A stretch of DNA of 64,000 nucleotides from Flagellimonas pacifica (GTDB lineage: Bacteria > Bacteroidota > Bacteroidia > Flavobacteriales > Flavobacteriaceae), in assembly GCF_900215465.1 (NCBI RefSeq), contig NZ_OBEH01000001.1:1116001-1180000 (forward strand), read 5' to 3'. How positions within the stretch are numbered: position 1 is the first letter of the stretch; every line of letters begins with the position of its first letter. The translations under genes and the position numbers were made by a program. Shown one piece after another: positions 7,291 to 16,382 of this stretch. A model generated the notes under the pieces. It ran no database searches and was not told the DNA's origin. It saw only the letters and a program-made list of their open reading frames with translations.

Positions 7291-9399
7291 TTAACTTATA
7301 CCTTCTCCATTCCCAACTGCATCTTCATCAGGGTTTACAAAAACCAATTTACCATCTTGGTTCTCGGTCATTAAGATCATTCCCTCACTTTCCACACCAC
7401 GTAGTTTTCTTGGGGCTAGGTTGACCAAAACGGTCACTTTTTTACCAACGATTTCTTCAGGTTTAAAGCTTTCAGCAATACCGGAAACAATGGTTCGGGT
7501 GTCCAATCCGGTGTCAACTTTCAATACTAAAAGTTTGTTCGCCTTGGGCATTTTTTCGGCTTCAACAATGGTTCCTACCCTCATGTCCAGTTTTGTGAAA
7601 TCATCAAAAGTAATGGTCTCTTTTTGTGGGGTTATTTCTTTCTCCATCTGTTCATTTACCTTTTTCGTTGCTTCAAGTTTTGTCAATTGGGCTTCAATTT
7701 CTTTGTCCTCCACTTTGCGGAACAACAATTCACTTTTATTGATTTGATGTCCTGAAGGGAGTAATGTTTCTTTTGAACTTATTTTATCCCAATCGAGACT
7801 TCGGCTTCGCTCAGTCTCCGAAGATTGGTCGCTGAGCGAAGTCGAAGCGACATTCAGAATTCCTTTCAACCTTATAGAGGTAAAAGGTAAAAATGGTTCG
7901 CTAAGAACGGCTAATCCTGTTGCAATTTGCAAGGCTACATACATCACTGTTTTTACACGCTCCTCATCGGTTTTGATAATTTTCCATGGTTCTTCATCTG
8001 CCAAATATTTGTTGCCAAGGCGCGCCAAATTCATTAACTCCTGACTAGCTTCTCTAAAGCGATATCGATTCAATGAATTTTCTAGAATTTCGGGAAAGCC
8101 CTTGAGAGTTTCCAAAGTCTGTCTGTCAACTTCCTTTAATTCCGAAGGTGCGGGAATAACCCCATCATAATATTTATGGGTCAATACGGTTACCCGGTTA
8201 ATAAAATTCCCAAAAATAGCAACCAGCTCATTGTTATTTCTTGCCTGAAAATCTTTCCATGTAAAATCGTTGTCCTTGGTTTCTGGAGCATTGGCTGTTA
8301 ATGTATATCGGAGAACATCTTCCATTCCAGGAAATTCCTCTAAATATTCGTGCAACCACACTGCCCAATTTTTAGAAGTGGAGAGTTTGTTGCCTTCCAG
8401 ATTTAAAAACTCGTTGGCTGGAACATTTTCTGGCAGCACAAAATCGCCATGCGCCTTTAACATGCTTGGAAAAATGATACAGTGAAAAACAATATTGTCC
8501 TTCCCTATAAAATGGAGCAATTTGGTGTCTTTATCTTTCCAATAAGGTTCCCAATCCTTTCTTTCGCGCTCTGCCCACTCTTTAGTGGAAGAGATGTACC
8601 CAATTGGAGCATCAAACCAAACATAAAGTACTTTTCCTTCACCGCCTTCAACAGGAACGGGAATTCCCCAATCCAAATCTCGGGTAACGGCACGTGGTTT
8701 TAACCCATCATCTATCCAAGATTTACACTGACCATATACATTGGGTTTCCAGTCGTTTTTGTGACCTTCCAGAATCCATTCTTTTAAGAAATCCTCATAG
8801 CGATCTAGTGGTAAAAACCAATGTTTGGTTCTCTTCAATGCTGGAACTCCTCCGGTAATCGTTGACTTTGGATTAATGAGATCCGTTGCATTCAAAGACG
8901 AACCACAATTCTCACATTGATCACCGTAAGCTTCCTCATTGCCACATCTGGGACAGGTTCCCACAACAAAACGATCGGCCAAAAACTGTTGGGCCTCTTC
9001 GTCATACAGTTGTTCGGTAACCTCTTCTATAAAATCGTTTTGCTGGTATAGTTTTTCAAAAAAATCCGAAGCAGTCTTATGGTGAACCTCTGCTGAGGTT
9101 CTTGAATAATTGTCAAAGGTGATACCGAAATCAACAAATGATTTTTTGATGATTCCATGGTATTTGTCAATTATCTCTTTTGGAGATACTCCTTCTTTTT
9201 TAGCCTTCATGGGGATGGCCACGCCATGTTCGTCGCTTCCACAAATAAAAGCCACATCGTTCCCTTTTAATCGTAAATAACGAGAATAGATATCTGCTGG
9301 GACATAAACCCCGGCCAAATGGCCGATATGGATGGGACCATTGGTATATGGTAGCGCCGCAGTAATGGTATATCTAGAAGGAGTTGTGGTCTTGAACAT
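7291..9399 (-). CDS. metG: Methionine--tRNA ligase with an in-frame palindromic-repeat insert
   Basis: 702 residues; charges tRNA-Met with methionine. The class I signature is [14 protein letters not shown] near residue 20 and the KMSKS loop is KLSTSKN near 340. A C4 zinc knuckle (CPRCGN...CENCGSS) is present. After the anticodon-binding domain comes a C-terminal tRNA-binding (EMAP-like) domain starting near 595 ([20 protein letters not shown]). Between anticodon domain and linker, residues ~517-534 ([17 protein letters not shown]) are encoded by a palindromic repeat (7798-7850) related to one in mfd; it falls in a variable loop, so function is probably kept. It is upstream of tex. Confidence 0.96.
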   Translation of the reverse strand: MFKTTTPSRYTITAALPYTNGPIHIGHLAGVYVPADIYSRYLRLKGNDVAFICGSDEHGVAIPMKAKKEGVSPKEIIDKYHGIIKKSFVDFGITFDNYSRTSAEVHHKTASDFFEKLYQQNDFIEEVTEQLYDEEAQQFLADRFVVGTCPRCGNEEAYGDQCENCGSSLNATDLINPKSTITGGVPALKRTKHWFLPLDRYEDFLKEWILEGHKNDWKPNVYGQCKSWIDDGLKPRAVTRDLDWGIPVPVEGGEGKVLYVWFDAPIGYISSTKEWAERERKDWEPYWKDKDTKLLHFIGKDNIVFHCIIFPSMLKAHGDFVLPENVPANEFLNLEGNKLSTSKNWAVWLHEYLEEFPGMEDVLRYTLTANAPETKDNDFTWKDFQARNNNELVAIFGNFINRVTVLTHKYYDGVIPAPSELKEVDRQTLETLKGFPEILENSLNRYRFREASQELMNLARLGNKYLADEEPWKIIKTDEERVKTVMYVALQIATGLAVLSEPFLPFTSIRLKGILNVASTSLSDQSSETERSRSLDWDKISSKETLLPSGHQINKSELLFRKVEDKEIEAQLTKLEATKKVNEQMEKEITPQKETITFDDFTKLDMRVGTIVEAEKMPKANKLLVLKVDTGLDTRTIVSGIAESFKPEEIVGKKVTVLVNLAPRKLRGVESEGMILMTENQDGKLVFVNPDEDAVGNGEGIS
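7798..7850. repeat. Palindromic repeat inside metG
   Basis: Left arm ACTTCGGCTTCGCTCAG (7798-7814) and right arm CTGAGCGAAGTCGAAGC (7832-7848) are near-perfect reverse complements with a 17-bp loop. The same arms occur in mfd (26579-26640), and a partial copy lies at 28275. It is read in frame without interrupting metG. Confidence 0.88.
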
Positions 9400-9458
9400 G
9401 TTGTACTGTAATTAAGCCCCAAAAATACTGAATTTCATTGGAGTGATTCCATGCTTTT

Positions 9459-9728
9459 TTGGCACTTATTGAAGCTTATCATGATATCGAAAAACAAATG
9501 ATTTTAAAAATAAATGAAGGCGTTACGAGTTATTTATACGAATCCACTTACAAAATAGAAATTATGAGTGTTGGTAATCCAAAAAAGTTCAAAAAGCTTG
9601 AGAAATTCAAGGAAGTTTTAAAAGAGGAGCAAAAAGAAGAATTGTCCAGAGTGTACAAAGACAAAAATCATGAAGTAAAGAAAGCATTGGGATTTAAAAC
9701 CGATAAGGACAAATCAAAGTTGACCTAA
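9459..9728 (+). CDS. Small charged protein, unknown
   Basis: 89 residues from a TTG at 9459; no ATG is available before residue 14 (9498), and a stop lies five codons upstream. The protein is Lys/Glu-rich and helical (KFKKLEKFKEVLKEEQKEEL, then a VKKALGFKTDKDKSKLT tail). No family recognised. It lies divergently from metG with 60 bp between. Either a small gene with a non-ATG start or a decayed fragment. Confidence 0.4.
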   Translation: MALIEAYHDIEKQMILKINEGVTSYLYESTYKIEIMSVGNPKKFKKLEKFKEVLKEEQKEELSRVYKDKNHEVKKALGFKTDKDKSKLT

Positions 9729-9736
9729 AAAGGAAA

Positions 9737-9787
9737 CCTCCGAATCGTACAGCCCAAATTGGGGTGGGGGGATGCACTATCGGAGGA
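9737..9787. other. Intergenic hairpin between convergent genes
   Basis: CCTCCGA near 9737 pairs with TCGGAGG near 9780, enclosing a second inverted repeat CCCAAATTGGG. It lies between the ends of the genes at 9728 and 9816. There is no T-run, so termination is uncertain. Confidence 0.4.
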
Positions 9788-9815
9788 TTCTGGAATGTAT
9801 GCGTTCTCTAAAAGG

Positions 9816-11528
9816 TTACATTAGCATTACTGATTTACTCATTCTTTCTTCTCCAACACGGATTTGGTAGATGTATTTTCCAGTGGAGAGACTATCCCGC
9901 ATCCGATCTCTAATATTTATCTCTGCAGAACCTTCCAACATCATTTCATTGAAAACAGTACCTACATTTTGCCCAAGAATGTTATATAATTGAATATCAA
10001 CATGGGCGGCAACAGGCATTTCCAAATAAATATGTGGAGTGTTTTCTGTTGGGTAATAGGGTCTGTGGACTATGGCAGCCAATGCATCTGGGTCTGGATC
10101 CATACCATCTGGACTAGGTGGAGTATCCGGTAATGTTGGTGGATCACTATCCATGGCAATATCTGGGAACTCCGTTCCACTGCAATTAAACCCTAGGTTA
10201 ATAGGATTATAGGGATGTTCTAATAAATGTTGTTCTACCAGTGGAATTGGTACACAGAGCCATTCTGCCAATACGGTGGCATACAAATCCCTAAAGTCCA
10301 TGGTGTATTCCAGGTTTCCACGCCCGTTTGGATTATCTAAAGAAGGATGGTCGCCAACAAAAGCACTTCCATTTAAACCTGATCCAAAGAATAGGGTAGG
10401 TGCGGCTTTTCCGTGATCTGTTCCGTTTGAACCATTTTCAAAGATTCTTCGACCAAACTCGGAGAAGGTCATACTTAAAACCTTGTCATCTTGCTGGGTG
10501 AAGGCAATATCATCATAGAAATTTTGCACAGCAATGGAAAGGTTCGTCATTAAACGCTCATGGGCAAGTGGTTGGTTACCGTGGGTGTCAAAACCACCCA
10601 TGGAAATCATGTATACCTTGGTGCCAAGATTTCCTTTGATCAATCGTGCCAATAAGGCCAATTGTCTTGCAAAACCATTGTCTTGGTATTCCACCTGGTT
10701 TTGTCCTCTTTCGTATGCTTCGTGAATTTTCCCTGCATATTCGTAAGTGGTGTTGGCAACCCCTCTTAGAAAGCGCAACTGATCACCATACATACAATTA
10801 TCAAAAGGAGCATTCTCGATGTCGTAGAAGAATCCAGTTTGGGCAATTTCCTCCAACTGATCAATGTTGTTGGTGACAAAGGCATAGTTGGTTTCCTCGC
10901 CTTGGAAAACCAGATTGGATAGGTTACCAATTTGGATTGCCGCAGGAGCTTCAGGCGGATTGATCAAATAATCTGGATAGCATTGTTCAAAATGTCTACC
11001 CATCCAGCCTGTGTTCAATCCAGAGAAACCGGTTGTGGTCAAATCCGTGTTAGCATAAATATCTGACCCTGTGAAATGGGAAAGACTTTGGTTTTCATAA
11101 CCTACACCATGAGCGGCTTTAAAGCGTCCTTCGCCCCACATAGGTTCTAGGGCGTTCATGTAGGTAGGTACTCCAAAATCATCGGTAAGTTTTAGGACCT
11201 TACTTTCTGGGATGTAAATGTTAGGCCTAGCGTTAGCATAAGTATCATATTGTTGGATAGGAATAACAGTGCTTAGTCCATCGTTTCCTCCTGATAATCT
11301 AATAAGAATTAGAATATTGTCAGTTTCTGCATCAGCAATTGCCGAAGTAAAAGGAGACGGGGCTGAAGCGGATACGAGGTTGCTTCCTAGAAACATGGAA
11401 CCAGATCCAGCTATACCCAATGCTTGGATAAAGGAACGCCTGCTCCATGTTTTATGTTCTTGATCATGGCCATCATGTTCGAGGCCTTTGTGTGGTGTTG
11501 TATCGTGGGTATGATGAGTATCGCACAT
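9816..11528 (-). CDS. DUF1501 family secreted protein with Tat-like leader and T9SS sorting domain
   Basis: 570 residues. Near residue 28 a twin-arginine leader is seen (WSRRSFIQALGIAGSGSMFL), followed by the DUF1501 (sulfatase-like, alkaline-phosphatase-fold) body with LIRLSGGNDGLSTVIPI, GFDTHGNQPLAHERLM and FSEFGRRIFENGSNGTDHG. The C-terminal ~80 residues (VDIQLYNILGQNVGTVFNEM ... GKYIYQIRVGEERMSKSVMLM) look like a type A type IX secretion sorting domain. It sits 8 bp downstream of the DUF1800 gene; the two families are constant partners. Role unknown, probably cell-surface. Confidence 0.9.
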   Translation of the reverse strand: MCDTHHTHDTTPHKGLEHDGHDQEHKTWSRRSFIQALGIAGSGSMFLGSNLVSASAPSPFTSAIADAETDNILILIRLSGGNDGLSTVIPIQQYDTYANARPNIYIPESKVLKLTDDFGVPTYMNALEPMWGEGRFKAAHGVGYENQSLSHFTGSDIYANTDLTTTGFSGLNTGWMGRHFEQCYPDYLINPPEAPAAIQIGNLSNLVFQGEETNYAFVTNNIDQLEEIAQTGFFYDIENAPFDNCMYGDQLRFLRGVANTTYEYAGKIHEAYERGQNQVEYQDNGFARQLALLARLIKGNLGTKVYMISMGGFDTHGNQPLAHERLMTNLSIAVQNFYDDIAFTQQDDKVLSMTFSEFGRRIFENGSNGTDHGKAAPTLFFGSGLNGSAFVGDHPSLDNPNGRGNLEYTMDFRDLYATVLAEWLCVPIPLVEQHLLEHPYNPINLGFNCSGTEFPDIAMDSDPPTLPDTPPSPDGMDPDPDALAAIVHRPYYPTENTPHIYLEMPVAAHVDIQLYNILGQNVGTVFNEMMLEGSAEINIRDRMRDSLSTGKYIYQIRVGEERMSKSVMLM

Positions 11529-11536
11529 GGGTAGGG

Positions 11537-13021
11537 TTATTTAAGTTGAAATTCGGGTTCTCTAACTAAATGTAGGAGTAGAAGATATACTTGAGTATTA
11601 GCATCATCCAAAGTCATATTCCATGAGCCAGTTTCGTATACATTATTATCTTCATAAGGTTCTCTGAACACCGTGATAGCTCTATTATAGTCAATATCGG
11701 TTAGCAAACCTTTAGGGAGGAATTTGTCAATTATCGCCCTTGCAACGATGTCAGGATCTGTTTCTGTAGCTCCATTAGCACCAGTCGCTTCGATTCCTAA
11801 AGTTCTAAACTGCTCAGGATCTGCTTGAAAAAAGCGCTCTAGGAATACTTCTGAAGTCAACCAACGACCAATAATAAAATTGGTATTGATCCATTGTCTA
11901 TCTCGTTGCCAACCTGCAACATCAAAAGGGTCAAAAAGTGTTTGGCCAATCATCCTTGAAGCATCAATAACATTGATTACGGTTCCATCGTCATAAGTGA
12001 ACCCGGTTTCCTTGAGCAGATTCAAATACAAATCAAATGGACTCTTTATGATAACTCCAATGGCATCTTCATCAAAAAAGTGCTGGCTTTTAAATAACTG
12101 GGAAAGTACTGGGGCAATCTCAAAATTGTTGGCCGTAAATGTAGCCGCCATTCCGTTGATTATGGTCTCTGCATTACCATCTGCATCGTCAGAATCTGGA
12201 TGCACAAAGAACTCGTACAATTTCTTACAGATAAACCATGCTATTTCATTTGGTCTTTCAGTAAACAGGATATTGATGACATCATCATACCCCCAATTAC
12301 CTGTTTGACCAAAGATGGTTTTGTTCTCAGTATTAAAATCTTCTGGGTTAAAGGTGACCTGTGTACATCCTTCTTCACCTCTTTCGGTATATCCAGAAAT
12401 GGCTTTGGCGGTTTCTATGATATCCTCTTCCGTATAGTTGTTACCTTCACCAAGGGTGAAAAGCTCATACAGTTCACGGGCATAGTTCTCGTTAGGATTG
12501 TTTCCTCGGTTTCGTACCCCATCCAAATAATAGAGCATGGCACTGGTCAATCCTATTTCACTTACAAATGTTCTGAAATTACCTAGGGCATTTCGTTGCA
12601 AACAGTTTATATAATAATATAAAAAGGAATTACAATCATAAACATCGATTTCGGTAACAAAATGATTGCTCCAAAAGAAGCTCATCCTGTCTCTAAGCTC
12701 ATTGTCCAAAAGGGCATTACCATATGCGGTGGCAAATTCTTCTTGTTGGGTTCTTCGTAATTGCCCGGCTAAATCGTCATCTGCAGGATAGTCCGCATTG
12801 GTCCAATCTGCCCAAGTTGGTGCTGGGATTGGAGGTACTGCAAGGGCTTGATTTACTAAATTGTCCACAAGGGCTCCAGCTGTTTGTCCAACAGCTGCGT
12901 TAATGGTTTGTACTGAGGCACTAAAACCTAGCCTCCGATACAAATGGGCAGCACGCAACTCATCTAGTGGAGTTGTGTACGGCGCCAAAGTTGAGGAATT
13001 ACAATTGATAAAGTACTCCAT
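11537..13021 (-). CDS. DUF1800 family protein
   Basis: 494 residues. Typical features: AAHLYRRLGFSAS near the N-terminus, LRDRMSFFWSNHFVTEIDVYDCN, NENYARELYELFTLGEGNNYTEEDI, and ESRHFF-type LFKSQHFFDEDAIGVIIKSPFDL. The family always pairs with DUF1501 proteins and is first in this two-gene operon. Biochemical function is not established. No obvious signal peptide, so how it would join a secreted partner is unclear. Confidence 0.9.
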   Translation of the reverse strand: MEYFINCNSSTLAPYTTPLDELRAAHLYRRLGFSASVQTINAAVGQTAGALVDNLVNQALAVPPIPAPTWADWTNADYPADDDLAGQLRRTQQEEFATAYGNALLDNELRDRMSFFWSNHFVTEIDVYDCNSFLYYYINCLQRNALGNFRTFVSEIGLTSAMLYYLDGVRNRGNNPNENYARELYELFTLGEGNNYTEEDIIETAKAISGYTERGEEGCTQVTFNPEDFNTENKTIFGQTGNWGYDDVINILFTERPNEIAWFICKKLYEFFVHPDSDDADGNAETIINGMAATFTANNFEIAPVLSQLFKSQHFFDEDAIGVIIKSPFDLYLNLLKETGFTYDDGTVINVIDASRMIGQTLFDPFDVAGWQRDRQWINTNFIIGRWLTSEVFLERFFQADPEQFRTLGIEATGANGATETDPDIVARAIIDKFLPKGLLTDIDYNRAITVFREPYEDNNVYETGSWNMTLDDANTQVYLLLLHLVREPEFQLK

Positions 13022-13190
13022 AGCAATGTCTGGCGTTAATTAGGTCCATAGTTTTGGGGCAACTATATGTTTAGTTAACGTTGGGTGTGGTTCAATTCAG
13101 CCAACAAATTACAATCTAAACGCTGTTTTTGCCGTGAACTACCATTTTTTTCGATGAACTGCACATATTTTTTAATATTTTTCAAAATCT

Positions 13191-13550
13191 ATGGGGAAAC
13201 ACAATGAATTTGGAAAGCTCGGAGAGCAAATTGCGGTAGATTTTTTGCAAAAAAAGGGATATGAAATATGTTTTAGGAATTATCGATATCTAAAAGCAGA
13301 AGTAGATGTCATTGCCAAAATAGGGGAAACGTTGGTTGTTGTAGAGGTAAAAACCAGGACTTCTGATTTTCTAGAAGATATGCAAAGTGTAATAAGTCCG
13401 AAGAAAATAAAACTTCTTACCCTTGCTGCAGATCAATATGTTCAAGAGCATGATCTGGATATTGAAGTGCGATTTGATGTTATCATCGTTATCAAAAAAA
13501 TAGAAGGTTTTGAAGTTGAACACTTGGAGAATGCGTTTTATCATTTTTAA
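13191..13550 (+). CDS. yraN: YraN/UPF0102 family endonuclease-like protein
   Basis: 119 residues, full length for the family. The restriction-endonuclease-like core is clear: FGKLGEQIAVDFLQKKGYEI, NYRYLKAEVDVIAKIGETLVVVEVKTR (the E-x-D ... E-x-K catalytic-type residues of the PD-(D/E)XK fold). Family members are presumed nucleases, possibly linked to DNA processing; no proven role is known to me. Start ATG at 13191. Confidence 0.9.
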   Translation: MGKHNEFGKLGEQIAVDFLQKKGYEICFRNYRYLKAEVDVIAKIGETLVVVEVKTRTSDFLEDMQSVISPKKIKLLTLAADQYVQEHDLDIEVRFDVIIVIKKIEGFEVEHLENAFYHF

Positions 13551-13554
13551 CCAT

Positions 13555-13585
13555 TTGTTTTATTTGTAACAATGTGTTATTTTTG
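13555..13585 (+). promoter_or_regulatory. Promoter TTG-N20-TATTTTTG for the 13609 gene
   Basis: TTG at 13555-13557 and TATTTTTG at 13578-13585 fit the Bacteroidota -33/-7 consensus with 20-bp spacing, 23 bp before the ATG at 13609. Confidence 0.55.
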
Positions 13586-13608
13586 TTGCGCCAATCCAAA
13601 CCAATCAA

Positions 13609-14268
13609 ATGAAAACAATTTCTGCCGTAGTTGAACATTACATCAAAAAGAAGCCCTTTCTTCAAAGTGCTTTGGCTCAAGGAATTATTAACCTTACCTC
13701 TTTATCCAGGCAGATAAAACCAGAAATTTCTGATGAATTAGGTAAAGATGTAAAGGATGGTGCCATTGTGATGGCGCTTAAACGCCTTTCGGATGATTTG
13801 GAGTTTCGCGCTACACACAAAATTGTAAAGGTGCTTAAAAATATTGGGGAGATTACCGTTCGTTCCTCATTGACGGATTATACTTTCTTGGCATCTGAAA
13901 CCATACTGCAACAACAAGCCAAACTTTTGGAAGAGGTAAATGCGAATCAAGATGTGTTTTATACATCATCCAGAGGGGTAAATGAGATCAATATTGTAAT
14001 TAGTAGCGTTATGGATAGTGTTGTGGAAAAATACTTTAACCACGAACGTTGTTCCCAAAAAGCTGAAAATCTATCCTCAATTACGGTAAAGTTACCTGCT
14101 GAGAATGTTTCGGTTCCCGGAATATACTATTTCATTTTTCAACGATTGGCTTGGGAGGGGATTGTGCTGTACGAAGTGATTTCTACTACCAACGAGTTTA
14201 CCATTTTGGTGAACGAAGAACAGGTTGATGTGGCCTTCAAAACCATCAAGGATCTAAAAGCACTATAA
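13609..14268 (+). CDS. ACT-like domain protein
   Basis: 219 residues. The N-terminal half is helical with a winged-helix flavour (FLQSALAQGIINLTSLSRQI ... VKDGAIVMALKRLSDDL). The C-terminal half resembles two ACT-type ligand-binding modules (EITVRSSLTDYTFLA ... INIVISSVMD; VSVPGIYYFIFQRLAWEGI ... EFTILVNEEQVDVAF), like the regulatory part of aspartate kinases. There is no kinase domain. It may be a small amino-acid-responsive regulator, but no family function is known to me. It has its own promoter. Confidence 0.6.
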   Translation: MKTISAVVEHYIKKKPFLQSALAQGIINLTSLSRQIKPEISDELGKDVKDGAIVMALKRLSDDLEFRATHKIVKVLKNIGEITVRSSLTDYTFLASETILQQQAKLLEEVNANQDVFYTSSRGVNEINIVISSVMDSVVEKYFNHERCSQKAENLSSITVKLPAENVSVPGIYYFIFQRLAWEGIVLYEVISTTNEFTILVNEEQVDVAFKTIKDLKAL

Positions 14269-14331
14269 GGTATTATCCTAATAAACTAAACCGCTGGCTT
14301 TTTCGTTGTTAGAAAAGACACTTCTTTTCCA

Positions 14332-16314
14332 ATGACAAAAAAAAGAATTCTTCTTGGGCTGTTGGCCCTGTTGGTACTGTACTTGAGTTACTTGGCCTAC
14401 ATTTTTATTTTGTCGCCCAAAACAAATCTACAGTCCATTTATCTGATTCCGAAAGATGCTGTTTTTGTCATAGAATCAGAAAAACCAGTTGAAAGCTGGC
14501 AAAAAATCGGAAAAAGCGAGACCTGGAAACACCTTCAGAAGAATGGGTATTTTGCAGAACTTACTGAGAATATTCAAAAAGTAGATACAGTCTTTAACAA
14601 CAACCATAGATTGTTCGAGTTTTTTGATGGCCGCTCGCTGTTCATTTCCATTCATATGATTTCCGAAAAAGATTACGGAATTTTTTATGTGTTGGACCTG
14701 AAACGTATTGCCAAGCTCAAACTGCTCAAAACCTACTTGAACACACTGCTCAATGACAACTTTACATTGAGTAAACGCAATTATCACAATCATGAATTGT
14801 TGGAGGTATATGATCGTAAGAATAAAGAGGTCATGTATCTATCGTTTATCAAGAATCAATTGGTGGCCTCCTATACCCATACTTTGGTTGAGGCTTCCAT
14901 TGACCAATACCAGGAGCCAGTGTTAGGAAGAAATCTGGATTTTATTGAGGTAAATAAAAGGGTTGGTTATGAAGATTTGTTCCGACTGTACCTTCAATAT
15001 GATTTTTTGGATGATTACTACAAACGGTTTTCAGATAAGCCAAGTGAATGGATGAATCGGGTAAGTGAGAATTTTTTGTTCTCAGGATTTAGTTTTGATT
15101 TGGATAGAGACAATACAATCACTGCCAAAGGATTCACTAATATTAGTTCAACAAACCAGCATTATTTAACAGCCCTCCAACAATCGGGAAAATCCAAACG
15201 CGATGTTCCAAAGATTGCCCCTGAACGTACGGCACTATATCTGAGTTATGGATTTGATAGCTTTTCAGAATTTTATAAGAATTTTGAAATGGTTCAACAG
15301 AACGATTCTTCAGAATTTGAAAGCTACAAAGACGGAATGGCGAAGGTTGAAAAATTCCTCAAAATTGATGTTAAGAAGAATTTTGTGAGTTGGATAGGGG
15401 ATGAGATTGCGTTGTTGCAAATTCAATCTTTTATTTCAAAAGGAAAAAATGATGTGGCATTGGTTTTAAAAGCCTCAGATATTGATAAAGCTAAAACGAA
15501 TTTGGATTTTGTCCTGAAACAAATTAAAAAGAAGACTCCTGTAAAATTTAAGGCGGTGACCTACAAGGAACATGAAATTAATTTCCTTTCTATCAAAGGC
15601 TTCTTCAAAATGTTGTTGGGAAATCGATTTAAGGAATTTGACAAACCCTATTTTACCTTGATCGATGAATATGTAGTGTTCAGCAATAATCCCAATACCT
15701 TAAAAAGTATCATTGACGATTTTAAAGCGGGAAAGACACTTTCCACATCAGAAGATTTTCAAAATTTTGACAAAAAATTTGAGACTGAATCCAGTTTGTT
15801 CATTTATAGCAATATTCCTGTATTATATAATAATATATATGCACTGGCAGATAAAACTACCAAGCAACAGTTAAAAAAGAACAAGGATTTTATTATCTGT
15901 TTTCCCCAAACTGGTTTTCAATTGACGCCGGAAGATGACCTTTTTAAGACAAGATTGGTGGTCAACTATGAAGATGTGGATATGGTGAAGACAAAACATC
16001 AGTTTCAACAAAAGATTACCTCATCAACGCAAAGAGCCATTCCTAAAAGCAATAATGAAGTTACTGAAGCCATTTTTGAGCTTAAACCTATTTATCCATC
16101 GGATTTGAATGCCAAGACTTTTTCCAGAAACTATGCGAATGGAAATGTTAGGTTTGAAGTAGAGTTGAAAGATGGGCTTAAACATGGGAAATACACTCAG
16201 TATTATCCAGATGGAACCGAAAAAATGACTGGACGTTTTAGGAAAGATGAGCAAGTTGGCACGTGGCGTTATTTTGACAAAAGCGAGGAGTTGCTCATCA
16301 AAAAGCGGTTCTAA
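14332..16314 (+). CDS. Membrane-anchored DUF3352-like protein with C-terminal MORN/YwqK repeats
   Basis: 660 residues. A single transmembrane helix at residues ~5-27 (ILLGLLALLVLYLSYLAYIFI) anchors a long periplasmic-type domain. The body (LIPKDAVFVIESEKPVESW, FISKGKNDVALVLKASDIDKAK) resembles DUF3352-type lipoproteins. The last ~60 residues (GNVRFEVELKDGLKHGKYTQYYPDGTE...GTWRYFD) are MORN/YwqK-like repeats. Function unknown. It follows the ACT-like gene by 63 bp. Confidence 0.7.
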   Translation: MTKKRILLGLLALLVLYLSYLAYIFILSPKTNLQSIYLIPKDAVFVIESEKPVESWQKIGKSETWKHLQKNGYFAELTENIQKVDTVFNNNHRLFEFFDGRSLFISIHMISEKDYGIFYVLDLKRIAKLKLLKTYLNTLLNDNFTLSKRNYHNHELLEVYDRKNKEVMYLSFIKNQLVASYTHTLVEASIDQYQEPVLGRNLDFIEVNKRVGYEDLFRLYLQYDFLDDYYKRFSDKPSEWMNRVSENFLFSGFSFDLDRDNTITAKGFTNISSTNQHYLTALQQSGKSKRDVPKIAPERTALYLSYGFDSFSEFYKNFEMVQQNDSSEFESYKDGMAKVEKFLKIDVKKNFVSWIGDEIALLQIQSFISKGKNDVALVLKASDIDKAKTNLDFVLKQIKKKTPVKFKAVTYKEHEINFLSIKGFFKMLLGNRFKEFDKPYFTLIDEYVVFSNNPNTLKSIIDDFKAGKTLSTSEDFQNFDKKFETESSLFIYSNIPVLYNNIYALADKTTKQQLKKNKDFIICFPQTGFQLTPEDDLFKTRLVVNYEDVDMVKTKHQFQQKITSSTQRAIPKSNNEVTEAIFELKPIYPSDLNAKTFSRNYANGNVRFEVELKDGLKHGKYTQYYPDGTEKMTGRFRKDEQVGTWRYFDKSEELLIKKRF

Positions 16315-16382
16315 TTTCCTCACTAAGTTTCAAGATTCAGAATGCAATCACTAACTTGATTTCCAAAATCAAGTATACTTTA

